Positions 37,936-47,381 of a stretch of 49,221 nt of DNA are shown here, piece after piece; the stretch's first letter is position 1, and each line of letters opens with the position of its first letter. Source of the DNA: an uncultured Clostridia bacterium (GTDB lineage: Bacteria > Bacillota > Clostridia > TANB77 > CAG-508). The notes below the pieces were generated by a model that saw only the letters and a list, made by a program, of their open reading frames with translations, had not been told where the DNA came from and ran no database searches. The position numbers and the translations under genes are program-made. The stretch spans positions 1-49,221 of the forward strand of contig CANRAW010000009.1 of assembly GCA_947628715.1 (NCBI GenBank), read 5' to 3'.

Positions 37936-39481
37936 ATGAAATTACAAAGCTTGATAGTAATATTTATAATAATTGCATTGCCAGTAATTATCTTATTATC
38001 ATCGTATGTAGAGTATCAAGTCGATACGGCAAGGCTTAAAACAACTTATGCAGACAAGTTATTAAGTGCAACACATGATACTGTTGTTACTTATCAATTA
38101 AACTCAACAAATGATAAGTATTCGTCAGTAGCTGATTCTCGAATTAGAAATATAGAGGCTGCAGTTAATACTTTTGCAACAAGTTTTGCATCAAATCTAG
38201 GTGTCAACAATTCGTCGGCATCTTATGCGATGTCGTATGTTCCCGCACTTGTTTTTACTTTATATGATGGATATTATTTATATGTACCAACAGAGGTTAT
38301 TGCACAAGGATTGGATGCGGACAGTAACCCTACGACTACAAATATTTTTGAGCATGCGTTAAAACCCTATGTATATTACACAAAGCAATATAAACATAAT
38401 AATGTTACAATTGTTATAAATTATTCACTTGATAATTATGTTGCTGTTTATTATTATAATGGAGACGATGAAACATATCAGTCTAGAGCAGGATATCTAG
38501 AACTTATAGATAATAGCAATGGCATTGATCATAATGGGTTAGGTGAACTTACATATAAAGGAGAGGTTATACCTCAAAATGAAACAACAATAAAAAATTC
38601 TTATGATTATACGGTTTCAGGAGAGCAAGTAAATAGTTTTTGGACAACGACTGAAAGAAATGATTATAATCAAAGTGCGTATCAATATTATGCAGATGCG
38701 TATGACTTCACAGTTTGGTATAATGATAAAATTAGTAAATTAGTTTCAACAGACAAAGATAATTTAATAATAGATGAAAATAATTTACCATATCAAGGTG
38801 CTGAATCAAACTTTAATAATGAAAAATATGATGTTATTAAAGATTCACTTGAAAAAAATCTAAGACAGTCAATGGAACTTTTTAGAGGGGTATCAGGAAC
38901 TGATTTTAGGATGCCAGAGCTTACTGGTACGGATTGGGACAAAATATTAAATAATGTTTGTGTTATAAGTTTTATGCAAGGTATTCCATGTGGAACGACT
39001 ATATATAATGATTATGTAATTATGCCAAGTTCTGAAAATGAAGAATTTATAAATGAAAATCATATTTATTATATTGGATATGATATAGATCCATTAACTG
39101 GAGAATACACATCTAATGGAACCTACCACAGAATTGGATGTTCAGAACTAGATGGAGATGCAATCGTTCGGATATAATAGAATAGAGTTTTCAAGGAATT
39201 CTGCAATTGGTAAAACTGGTAAGGAATTACAAGGGCAAAGATTAAAAAATACTAGTGGGCAACCTATATATTATTATCAGCATTATGGAGAAACGGCTTG
39301 CTACTATTGTATTGTAAATGCTTCAAATGCAAGTTCAGCTATCATAGATGGAATTCCATTAAGTGCGCCTGAAAGAAATTTAAGAAAATTAGCGTATTAT
39401 AGAGCTCTTGCGAGAGAAAGATATGAGCTAAGCAAGGCATCAGACTACATTAATGGAAGTAGTGAACAAAGAAATATATAA
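37936..39481 (+). CDS. Large TadG-like surface protein, with one CGG +1 recoding site
   Basis: 514 residues after recoding. N-terminal membrane helix (about 5-24), then YVEYQVDTARLKTTYADKLLSATHDTVV, a heptad-like helix typical of TadE/TadG proteins, then a large polar domain with many tyrosines. The recoded glycine is residue 412 (D-A-I-V-G-Y-N-R-I-E-F); frame 0 meets TAA two codons later. The last 103 residues include Y-Y-Y-Q-H-Y-G-E-T-A-C-Y-Y-C. Last gene of the pilus locus, closed by a strong terminator. Confidence 0.75.
39169..39172 (+). other. CGGA +1 recoding site 17, TadG-like residue 412
   Basis: gtt-CGG-ata-TAA in frame 0. Skipping C39169 gives I-V-G-Y-N-R-I-E-F and 100 further codons. 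Confidence 0.9.
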
Positions 39482-39513
39482 AAGATTTGAAATTTTGTTT
39501 CAAATCTTTTTTT
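39481..39513 (+). terminator. Terminator of the pilus locus
   Basis: AAAGATTTGAAA pairs with TTTCAAATCTTT (12-bp stem, 5-base loop) followed by a T run. It begins at the stop codon of the TadG-like gene. Confidence 0.9.
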
Positions 39514-39547
39514 ATTGGTTATACTATTAAAAGAGAGGCAGATAAAA

Positions 39548-40816
39548 ATGAATAAAAATTTTAAAATAGCTCTAAGAGCTTTTATAGTATCTTTTCTTTT
39601 AGTAGTATTAATATATGTTTGTGATATTACAAATTTACCAGATAAAGTAATTTTATTTGAGGGAGAAACTTTAAAATTAAATACAATTTTTGGAATAAAT
39701 CTTGAAACAGAGTTTGCAAGTAATCCTAATATACAAAGACTTGGAAATAATGAAACGGTAACAGTTGATGCAGAAGCAGAGGATGCAAACAAAATTGACT
39801 GCACTGGTAGAATTAATTTAAGTGTCAAGCTATTAGGTGCAAAAGTTAAAGAGATAAGTGTAGACATAATAGAGAATAAAGGCGTTGTACCAGTTGGACG
39901 AGTTATAGGAGTTAAACTATATACAAATGGTGTTTTAGTTGTTGGTATGTCAGAAATTTATGGAATAGATACTAATAAATATAAACCGTATGAAGGTAGT
40001 GGTATACAGGAAGGAGATATAATCGTAGAAATAGACCAGAGGGAAATTACATGTACAAGTGAACTTACAAATGAAATAAATAAATCACAGGGCAAAGACA
40101 TGAGTGTTACTTATATTAGAAAAGGTGAAATATTAAATACTACAATGAAAGCCGTTAAGGCTATGGATAATACGTATAAAATAGGACTTTGGGTAAGAGA
40201 TGCAGCAGCTCGGTGTTGGAACAGTTTCATTTTATGAACCAGATACTGGAAGTTTTGCAGCTTTAGGGCATGGAATAATTGACCCAGATACAGACGAATT
40301 AATTGAAATATCCTCTGGTGAGGTAGTAACAGCTGATATTTTATCTGTTTTAAAAGGCGAAAATGGAAATCCTCGGTAAGATACAAGGTGCAATTGATGG
40401 AGAACCAACGATAGGAAATATATCAAAAAATACGCCTTATGGAATATATGGAAATTTAACAAATATAACGCCATTGTTTATAGATAAAACTAATCTTTTT
40501 CCAATTGCACTTCGAAATGAAATACAGCTTGGCGAAGCTAAAATTATGTCTAGCTTAGAAAATGGACAAGTTAAGGAATATGATGTAATGATTGAAAAGA
40601 TTTTTTTGAATAATAATATAGATAATAAAAGTATGGTAATTAGAATTACAGATAAAGAACTTTTAGAAAAGACGGGAGGAATAGTACAGGGGATGAGTGG
40701 AAGTCCAATTTTACAAAATGGCAAAATTGTGCGGTGCACTCACTCATGTTATGGTAAATGAAATTGATTTAGGATATGCAGTTTTTGCAGAAATTATGGC
40801 AAAACAAATGATGTAA
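39548..40816 (+). CDS. spoIVB: SpoIVB peptidase, with three CGG +1 recoding sites
   Basis: 421 residues after recoding, usual for SpoIVB, the serine protease sent from the forespore that cleaves SpoIVFA and so triggers pro-sigma-K processing. N-terminal helix (about 8-28), PDZ domain (about 105-205), then the protease: A-A-A-G-V-G-T and F-A-A-L-G-H-G-I (catalytic His region), and G-M-S-G-S-P (nucleophile Ser). Recoded residues are 222, 276 and 395; the first lies before the protease domain, so frame 0 makes no enzyme. ATG 39548 follows an AGAGAGG site. TATACTA at 39520-39526 could be a sigma-G-like -10 box, weak. Convergent with murC. Confidence 0.95.
40211..40214 (+). other. CGGT +1 recoding site 18, spoIVB residue 222
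   Basis: gct-CGG-tgt in frame 0, ending at 40237. Skipping C40211 gives D-A-A-A-G-V-G-T-V-S-F, conserved in SpoIVB. Confidence 0.95.
40374..40377 (+). other. CGGT +1 recoding site 19, spoIVB residue 276
   Basis: Frame 0 is cct-CGG-TAA, a stop directly after CGG. Skipping C40374 gives G-N-P-G-K-I-Q-G. Confidence 0.95.
40732..40735 (+). other. CGGT +1 recoding site 20, spoIVB residue 395
   Basis: gtg-CGG-tgc in frame 0, ending at 40761. Skipping C40732 gives G-K-I-V-G-A-L-T-H-V, the conserved SpoIVB C-terminal strand. Confidence 0.95.
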
Positions 40817-40826
40817 GAAGAAAAAA

Positions 40827-40855
40827 GATAATGCACTTTTGCATTATCCTTTTTT
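40827..40855. terminator. Bidirectional terminator between spoIVB and murC
   Basis: GATAATGCA/TGCATTATC stem with T run on the plus strand and A run on its other side. The murC stop codon lies inside the stem. Confidence 0.85.
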
Positions 40856-42232
40856 TAATAACATAGGGCCAATATTTGTTACAGTTCCAGCGCCAAGCGT
40901 TAAAATTATATCTTCAGGTTTTACACTTCTTTTTAAGAATTTTACTATATCTTCAAAATCATGTATGTATTGTACAGGTTTACCTAATAATTGTAGTTTA
41001 TCAGCTAAGTCTTGAGAAGTTATATTAAAAATATTTTGTTCTCTTGCTGCATAAACATCTGTTACAATTACATGGTCAAAATCAAGTAAGGCTTCGGCAA
41101 AACCATCCAATAAATTTTTTAATCTACTATATGTATGAGGTTGAAAAACAACCCATGATTCATTAAAAATTTTTCTATTTAAAGCAGCTGCTGTTGCTTT
41201 GATTTCTGTTGGGTGGTGAGCATAATCGTCGTAAACTGTGACATCATTAAAAGAACCTTTATATTCAAGTCTTCTGTTTGCTCCAGTAAATGACAAAAAT
41301 GCTTCTTTTATTGCTTTTGTAGATATACCATAATTTACACAAAGTGCAATACAGGCTGTTGCATTTAAAACATTATGTGTTCCAGATATAGAAAGTGAGA
41401 AATTGTCTAAAAATGTTCCATCGCGATATACGTCGAAAGTAGCATTTCCGTTTTTATCAAATTTTATATTTTTAGCAACGAAGTTTGCATTGCTATTTTC
41501 TATTGCAAATGTTATGGCTTTTGCTTTTGTGTGTTTATCTAAATCAATGCTGTTTTTATCGTCTGCGTTAAAAACTAAAAGACCATCTTCAGGCAAAAGA
41601 CCTACATATTTTATAAATGATTTTTTTACATTTTCGAGTGTTCCGAAGTAATCTAAATGGTCGTCGTCTATATTTAATACTATTTCAGCTTTAGGGTGAA
41701 AATTTAAAAAACTTTCAACATATTCACATGCTTCTAAGATTAAATAGTCACTATTTCCAATTCTATAATTTCCGTTTAATTGTTTAAGTATTGCACCAAC
41801 TTGCACATTTGGGTCTAATCCGGCTTTAATAAAACATAAAGAAACTAAAGAGGTAGTAGTTGTTTTTCCATGTGTTCCAGAAATACAAATAGTATCTTTA
41901 AATGCTTTTGTTAATTTGCCTAAAAAAACAGCTCTTTCGCAAGTTTCTATATTTAATCTTTTTGCTTCTACAAGCTCTGGGTCGTCTTTTGCAATGGCAG
42001 CAGTATATACAACTAAATCAGATTTTCTAACTTTTTCTAGGTCAGAACCGATAGAAACCTCAATGCCATCAGAAATAAGTTTATCTGTTATTTCTGATTC
42101 ACACCAGTCACTACCTGTAACATGAACTCCTAAGTTAGTAAGTGTTTCTGCAATACCGCTCATACTTATTCCACCGATTCCAATAAAGTGAATAAGTTTA
42201 TATTTTTTTATTTCCTCTAATGTAGTTAACAT
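40844..42232 (-). CDS. murC: UDP-N-acetylmuramate--L-alanine ligase
   Basis: 462 residues. Adds L-Ala to UDP-MurNAc in peptidoglycan synthesis. HFIGIGGISMSGIAE near the N-terminus (UDP-sugar domain), the ATP loop ISGTHGKTTTTSL, EACEYVESFLNFHPK, NIDDDHLDYFGT, and the C-terminal YDDYAHHPTEI. The ATG at 42232 is chosen because GGAGGA lies 5 bases before it; an ATG 12 bases upstream overlaps that site. Eight CGG trinucleotides occur, none in the codon phase. Confidence 0.97.
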   Translation of the reverse strand: MLTTLEEIKKYKLIHFIGIGGISMSGIAETLTNLGVHVTGSDWCESEITDKLISDGIEVSIGSDLEKVRKSDLVVYTAAIAKDDPELVEAKRLNIETCERAVFLGKLTKAFKDTICISGTHGKTTTTSLVSLCFIKAGLDPNVQVGAILKQLNGNYRIGNSDYLILEACEYVESFLNFHPKAEIVLNIDDDHLDYFGTLENVKKSFIKYVGLLPEDGLLVFNADDKNSIDLDKHTKAKAITFAIENSNANFVAKNIKFDKNGNATFDVYRDGTFLDNFSLSISGTHNVLNATACIALCVNYGISTKAIKEAFLSFTGANRRLEYKGSFNDVTVYDDYAHHPTEIKATAAALNRKIFNESWVVFQPHTYSRLKNLLDGFAEALLDFDHVIVTDVYAAREQNIFNITSQDLADKLQLLGKPVQYIHDFEDIVKFLKRSVKPEDIILTLGAGTVTNIGPMLLKKG

Positions 42233-42335
42233 TTTATCCTCCATAGATTACAAATTCTTACTTATTATATAATTATTATATGAATAAAACAAGACTTTTT
42301 TGAAATGTTTTTGCAAATAAAAGCTACTTTTCTTG

Positions 42336-42964
42336 CTAATAGAGTAGGGTAATTTTATTTCTATCTTGCCTTATAAATTTTTCCTTTTTTAACATAGATA
42401 ATTCCCTAGACATAGAGCTTCTATCTACTGAAAGATAATTTGCAAGTTCAGTAATAGTAAATGGCAAAGTAAAACTTTTTCCGATATTGTTTAGAAAGAA
42501 CATTAAAATATCCGAAGAAGTTTATCACGTGTGGATTTTCTTGAGAGAATTTCTATTCTTGAGGTAAGTGTTGTTATTTTTTGAATAACAAGGCTTGTAA
42601 AAAAAGATACCAATTGTTTGTGAAATGCACAGTTTGCTTTACATTTTTCATTTATATCATTATATGAAAATAGAAGTACAGTACATTTTTCTCTTGCTTC
42701 AACAACAAATTCACTATTAGTATTTATTTGATAAAAAATTTCTCCAAATATATCATTATCAGTAAATTTTTCTGTTACAATTCGATTGCCATTGTAGTCA
42801 TATCTAACTAAATCTGCTGTTCCAGATATTAATATACAAAATTGATTTCTATTAACTAAAAAGGTTGTAATAGTTTCGTCTTTGGCAAATTCTTTTATTT
42901 GTACTTTAGAACAGCTCACTTTGAAATCTTCGATAAACCTTGAAATATCAACATTATTTTTCAT
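42336..42964 (-). CDS. Crp/Fnr-family transcription regulator, with two CGG +1 recoding sites
   Basis: 208 residues after recoding. N-terminal cyclic-nucleotide-binding-type beta barrel (about 15-115), dimer helix (about 115-150), and a C-terminal helix-turn-helix, TITELANYLSVDRSSMSRELSMLKK (about 166-190). No Fnr-type N-terminal cysteine cluster is seen, so the signal is unknown. Sites at residues 151 and 161 (K-L-L-G-Y-F-N-V-L-S-K-Q-Y-G-K-S-F) lie between dimer helix and HTH; frame 0 ends at 42503 and has no DNA-binding domain. Start 42964 follows AAAGGAGG. Divergent from nrdDG, with twin palindromes between them. Confidence 0.93.
42480..42483 (-). other. CGGA +1 recoding site 22, Crp-like residue 161
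   Basis: Minus-strand tat-CGG-aaa, in frame only after site 21. Without a shift the frame stops at 42448-42450. Skipping the C (42483) gives K-Q-Y-G-K-S-F-T-L-P-F and then the HTH. Confidence 0.93.
42511..42514 (-). other. CGGA +1 recoding site 21, Crp-like residue 151
   Basis: Minus-strand ctt-CGG-ata-ttt-TAA in frame 0. Skipping the C (42514) gives K-L-L-G-Y-F-N-V-L. Confidence 0.93.
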
Positions 42965-43000
42965 AACTTGCCTCCTTTGACAAAATAATATCACAATTAA

Positions 43001-43014
43001 GTTGCAATTGCAAC
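43001..43014. promoter_or_regulatory. Palindromic operator 1 (crp side)
   Basis: Perfect palindrome GTTGCAATTGCAAC, about 40 bp before the Crp-like ATG. On the minus strand TTGTTG, 17 bp, TGATAT could be its promoter, with the palindrome overlapping the -35 box and spacer, which suggests autorepression. Confidence 0.75.
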
Positions 43015-43181
43015 AATATTTTTTGAAAAAATAAAAATCAAAAGTGAAAAATTCATTGATTTATTCAGCTTTTTTTAATTAACAAAAAGACAAAGCAAAA
43101 TTTAAACAAATTTGTAAAGAAAATGTAATAATCCGGATAAACCTTGAGAGACAATTGAAAGAAAATATAGTCAAAAAGGTT

Positions 43182-43223
43182 GTTGCAATTGCAACAGAAC
43201 TTTTAAAATTTGAAATATATAAT
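43182..43223 (+). promoter_or_regulatory. Palindromic operator 2 and nrdD promoter
   Basis: A second GTTGCAATTGCAAC (43182-43195) lies before a perfect TATAAT (43218-43223) that has no recognisable -35 box. With transcription starting 7 bases after the -10 box, the palindrome centre is at -41.5, the class II activator position of Crp/Fnr proteins. Confidence 0.7.
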
Positions 43224-43282
43224 TAGCTCATAATTAAACAAAAGGAAAAATTAAAATAATATCAAGAAAGGTGGATAAACTT

Positions 43283-45412
43283 ATGAAGGTTATAAAGAGG
43301 GATGGAAGAGCTGTAGAATACGAAAGAGGAAAAATTGAGGTCGCTATAGAAAAGGCAAATAATGAAGTAAGAGGAAAAGAAAAAGCAAGCAAGGAGGACA
43401 TAAAAAATATAGTAAATTATATAGAAGACCTTGGAAAAAAGAGAATTCTTGTTGAAGATGTACAAGATATAATTGAACAAAAATTGATGGAAATTGGAAA
43501 ATATGATTTAGCAAAAAAATACATTGTTTATAGATACACAAGAGCATTAATTAGAAAACAAAACACAACTGACGAATCAATATTAAGCCTAATAAAGAAT
43601 TCTAATAAAGATTTAATGGAAGAAAATTCAAATAAAAATGCAATTATTGCATCAACTCAAAGAGATTTAATCGCTGGTGAAGTTTCAAAAGATTTAACAA
43701 AGAGGATGTTATTACCAGAGAAAATTTCAAAAGCACATGAAGAAGGAATTTTACATTTCCATGATGCAGATTATTTCTTACAACCTATACATAATTGTTG
43801 CTTAATTAATATAAGTGATATGCTTGATAATGGAACAGTTATGAACGGTAAAATGATTGAAACTCCAAAGAGCTTCCAAGTTGCATGTACAGTTATGACA
43901 CAAATAATAGCTTCAGTTGCAAGTAGCCAATATGGTGGTCAATCTGTTGATATTAGACATTTAGGAAAATATTTAAGAAAGAGTCGTGAAAAATTTAAAG
44001 CACAAATAGAAGAATTAAATGAAGACGGTTCTTTATCTGAAAAAATGGTTAATGAACTTGTAGAACAAAGATTACAAGGAGAATTAAGCTCAGGAGTTCA
44101 GACAATACAATATCAAATAAATACATTAATGACAACAAATGGACAATCACCTTTCGTAACTTTATTCTTAAACCTTGACAAAGATGACGAATACATTGAA
44201 GAAAATGCTATGATAATCGAGGAAATTTTAAAACAAAGATATAAAGGAATTAAAAATGAAAAAGGTGTATATGTAACACCAGCATTTCCAAAACTTGTAT
44301 ATGTTTTAGACGAACATAACTGCTTAAAAGGTGGAAAATATGACTATTTAACAAAACTTGCAGTAAAATGTTCTTCTAAGAGAATGTATCCAGATTACAT
44401 TTCAGCTAAAAAAATGAGAGAAAACTATGAAGGAAATGTATTTAGCCCAATGGGATGCAGAAGTTTCTTAGCTCCTTGGAAAGACGAAAACGGAAACTAT
44501 AAATTTGAAGGTAGATTTAATCAAGGTGTAGTTAGTATAAATTTACCACAAATAGGAATAATTGCAGGACATGACGAAGAAAAATTCTGGAAACTATTAG
44601 ATGAAAGACTAGAACTATGTAAAGAAGCTCTAATGTGCAGACATTATGCACTTCTTGGAACATCTTCTGATGTAAGCCCAATACATTGGAGATATGGTGC
44701 AATTGCAAGACTTGAAAAAGGAGAAAAAATTGATAAGCTATTAAAAAATGGCTATTCATCAATATCTCTTGGATACATAGGAATATATGAAATGACAAAA
44801 GCAGTAAAAGGAGTTTCTCATACAACAGAAGAAGGAAGAGAATTTGCATTAAGAGTAATGCAACACCTAAAAGATACTGTATTAAGATGGAAGGAAGAAA
44901 CAGGACTTGGATTTGCATTATATGGAACACCTGCAGAGAGCTTATGCTATAGATTTGCAAGAATTGATAAAGAAAAATTTGGAAATATAGAGGATATAAC
45001 AGATAAGGGATATTATACAAATTCATATCATGTTGATGTTAGAGAAAAAATAGATGCTTTCCATAAATTAAAATTTGAAAGTGATTTCCAAAAATTATCA
45101 GGTGGAGGAGCTATATCTTATGTAGAAGTACCTAACATGAGACATAACTTAGATGCCCTTGAAGAAGTTGTTAAATTTATATACGACAATATACAATATG
45201 CAGAATTTAATACAAAATCAGATTATTGCCAAGTATGTGGATTTGATGGAGAAATTAAGATAAATGAACATTATGAGTGGGAATGTCCAAACTGTGGAAA
45301 TAAAGATAAAAGTAAAATGAACGTTGTAAGACGTACTTGTGGATATTTAGGAGAAAATTTCTGGAACGAAGGAAAAACAAAGGAAATAAAAGCGAGAGTT
45401 TTACACCTATAA
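43283..45412 (+). CDS. nrdD: Anaerobic ribonucleoside-triphosphate reductase
   Basis: 709 residues. Makes dNTPs without oxygen using a glycyl radical. N-terminal ATP-cone (VIKRDGRAVEYERGKIEVAI), catalytic barrel with HFHDADYFLQP and MGCRSFLAPW, a C-terminal zinc site CQVCGFDG...CPNCGNK, and the radical loop RRTCGYLGENFW. ATG 43283 is preferred to a GTG at 43271 because the GTG is part of the AAGGTGG site. nrdG follows 16 bases later. No in-frame CGG. Confidence 0.97.
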   Translation: MKVIKRDGRAVEYERGKIEVAIEKANNEVRGKEKASKEDIKNIVNYIEDLGKKRILVEDVQDIIEQKLMEIGKYDLAKKYIVYRYTRALIRKQNTTDESILSLIKNSNKDLMEENSNKNAIIASTQRDLIAGEVSKDLTKRMLLPEKISKAHEEGILHFHDADYFLQPIHNCCLINISDMLDNGTVMNGKMIETPKSFQVACTVMTQIIASVASSQYGGQSVDIRHLGKYLRKSREKFKAQIEELNEDGSLSEKMVNELVEQRLQGELSSGVQTIQYQINTLMTTNGQSPFVTLFLNLDKDDEYIEENAMIIEEILKQRYKGIKNEKGVYVTPAFPKLVYVLDEHNCLKGGKYDYLTKLAVKCSSKRMYPDYISAKKMRENYEGNVFSPMGCRSFLAPWKDENGNYKFEGRFNQGVVSINLPQIGIIAGHDEEKFWKLLDERLELCKEALMCRHYALLGTSSDVSPIHWRYGAIARLEKGEKIDKLLKNGYSSISLGYIGIYEMTKAVKGVSHTTEEGREFALRVMQHLKDTVLRWKEETGLGFALYGTPAESLCYRFARIDKEKFGNIEDITDKGYYTNSYHVDVREKIDAFHKLKFESDFQKLSGGGAISYVEVPNMRHNLDALEEVVKFIYDNIQYAEFNTKSDYCQVCGFDGEIKINEHYEWECPNCGNKDKSKMNVVRRTCGYLGENFWNEGKTKEIKARVLHL

Positions 45413-45428
45413 TAGAAAGGAAATAAAA

Positions 45429-45960
45429 ATGAATTATGCAACTATAAAAAAGTATGATGTAGCAAATGGACCAGGAGTTAGAGTTTCATTGTTTGTTAGT
45501 GGATGTAGTCATCATTGCCAAGGCTGTTTTAATAAAGAAGCATGGGATTTTAACTACGGAAATGAGTTTACGGAAAAAGAAGAAAATGAAGTTATGGAGG
45601 CTTTAAAGCCAGATTATATAAAAGGATTATCTTTACTAGGAGGTGAGCCTCTTGAACCTAAAAATCAAGAGGGCTTACTCCCAGTTGTAAAAAAAGCAAA
45701 AGAATTATATCCAGATAAACCAATTTGGTGTTATACAGGTTATCTTTTTGACAAACAAGTCTTAGGTGATATGTCAAAAAATAACAAAACAACCAATGAA
45801 CTTCTTAAATATTTAGATTATGTTGTTGATCGGCGAATTTGTTGAAAACTTAAAGAATCCTTCTTTGCAATTTAGAGGTTCTTCTAATCAAAGAATAATT
45901 GATGTACAAGAAACACTTAAAGAAAATAAAATTGTTCTTTGGGATAAACTAGAAAAATAA
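45429..45960 (+). CDS. nrdG: NrdD-activating radical SAM enzyme, with one CGG +1 recoding site
   Basis: 176 residues after recoding, normal for NrdG, which installs the glycyl radical on NrdD. The iron-sulfur motif CSHHCQGC (CxxxCxxC) is at about residues 26-33, then LLGGEPLEP (SAM-binding GGE) and IWCYTGYL. The recoded glycine is residue 135, Y-V-V-D-G-E-F-V-E, followed by the family C-terminus L-Q-F-R-G-S-S-N-Q-R-I-I-D-V. Frame 0 stops at 45845. Confidence 0.95.
45831..45834 (+). other. CGGC +1 recoding site 23, nrdG residue 135
   Basis: gat-CGG-cga-att-tgt-TGA in frame 0. Skipping C45831 gives V-V-D-G-E-F-V-E, conserved in NrdG. Confidence 0.95.
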
Positions 45961-45993
45961 AATTGTTACTTTAGATAAGCAAGGGAGAAATTA

Positions 45994-47053
45994 ATGGAGA
46001 AAATAAATACTTGGATACAATTTTTATATGATACAAAGGAAAATAAAGCATTAGATATCATAATTGCTATTGGAATTATCATATTATTTACTATGATTAG
46101 TTCATTTATTTCATATTTAATAATGAGAATATTTAAACTAAAGCAAAAAGTAGATATAAAGAAAAGCAAACTATATAAATCTATAAAGTCAATTATTTTC
46201 TTAATTGGTGTGTATATTGCAATACTTGTTTTAAATTTACCAATACAATGGCATAGCTTTTTAGTTAAATGTGTTAAGATATTGATTATATGGCGAGCTT
46301 CAGTAACAATTTCTAATTTAATTGCACCTGATTCAAAATTAATAAAGACAATTAGAGACAGTGATAAGATTGACGAGGACGATACACTTGTTAAGGTTAT
46401 AACTAAATTTGGACGAATTCGGCATTTATGTTATTGCTGGGTTTATGATAATTTCTGAATTAAATTATGATATAAATAGCTTAATTACAGGACTAGGACT
46501 AACTAGTGTTGTAATTGCACTTGCTGCCCAAGACCTTGCACAGAGTATAATTAGTGGTATTGCAATTGCTTCTGATAAACCTTTTGCAGTTGGAGATTAT
46601 GTAAAAATTGGAAACTATGAGGGAACTGTTGCAGAAATAAAATTTAGATGTACAAGAATAAGAACAGTTGAAGATACAATTGTTACAATACAAAATTCAA
46701 CAATAACAAGTAGTGAAGTTGTAAATTATTCTCAAATGACAAAGAGAAGGATGAATATTACAATAAATATACCACTTGAAACAAATAGTCAAAAAATAGA
46801 AAATATTACAATTATGCTAAAAAGTGTGTTAGAATCAGACGAAGATGTAATTGACGATTCTGTTAGGGTATATATAGACGAAATAGGAAGTTCTTCTATT
46901 AAGATTAATATATATTTATATACTCAAACAACAAATTATGACGAATTCTTAGAATTTAAGACAAAAATAAATTTACTAATAACAAAAACATTAGAAATGG
47001 ATAATATTAAAATATCTTATCCGGGTGAAAATGTTTATCTACAAAAAGTATAA
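45994..47053 (+). CDS. MscS-family mechanosensitive channel, with one CGG +1 recoding site
   Basis: 352 residues after recoding. Two N-terminal helices (about 20-45 and 65-85), the recoded site at residue 143 at the start of another helix (F-G-R-I-G-I-Y-V-I-A-G-F), then the pore helix and beta domain of MscS: ITGLGLTSVVIALAAQDLAQS, PFAVGDYVKIGNYEGTVAEI and the V-x-I-x-N-S motif. Releases solutes on hypo-osmotic shock. In frame 0 the protein ends at 46458, before the pore. Confidence 0.93.
46420..46423 (+). other. CGGC +1 recoding site 24, MscS residue 143
   Basis: gga-cga-att-CGG-cat in frame 0, ending at 46458. Skipping C46420 gives R-I-G-I-Y-V-I-A-G-F. A CGA codon two codons earlier appears to be ordinary arginine, so the effect is specific to CGG. 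Confidence 0.93.
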
Positions 47054-47096
47054 GAAAACCTAAATTGCTAATAATAACCTTAGGGTGAGTGTACTT

Positions 47097-47336
47097 ATGA
47101 AAATATCATGGATTAAAACTAAAAATGATAAGGAAAGTTTTAAGATATTTGAAAATTTAGGATTTGATGTTATAAGCATTGAAGAACCAGATAAAACTGA
47201 CGAAAAACTTAAGGAACTTATAGATAATAATTGCACAACTATTATATTATCAAATGAAATTGCATCTTTTTCTAGTGATATTATTACAAAATATAGAAAA
47301 GAAGAAGATGTAAATATATTTATCGCTTCTAAGTGA
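47097..47336 (+). CDS. Small protein, V-type ATPase subunit F-like (tentative)
   Basis: 79 residues with an alternating beta-alpha pattern: KISWIKTKNDKESFKIFENLGFDVISI, then TTIILSNEIASF and VNIFIAS. This resembles the small F subunit of V/A-type ATPases, but no other ATPase gene is nearby, so it may only share the fold. The ATG at 47097 has an AGGGTGAG site; a GTG at 47085 overlaps it. Confidence 0.5.
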   Translation: MKISWIKTKNDKESFKIFENLGFDVISIEEPDKTDEKLKELIDNNCTTIILSNEIASFSSDIITKYRKEEDVNIFIASK

Positions 47337-47381
47337 TTTTGTAATCTACAAAAATTACTTAAAATTATATGTATTCATGTT

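Noticed and set aside
4472-45026. Long antisense open frames inside addA, carB, nrdD and others (for example 4472-4945, 14072-14581, 44532-45026)
   Set aside because: They are shadows of AT-rich coding sequence: Leu/Ile/Phe-rich translations with no motifs and no ribosome binding sites.
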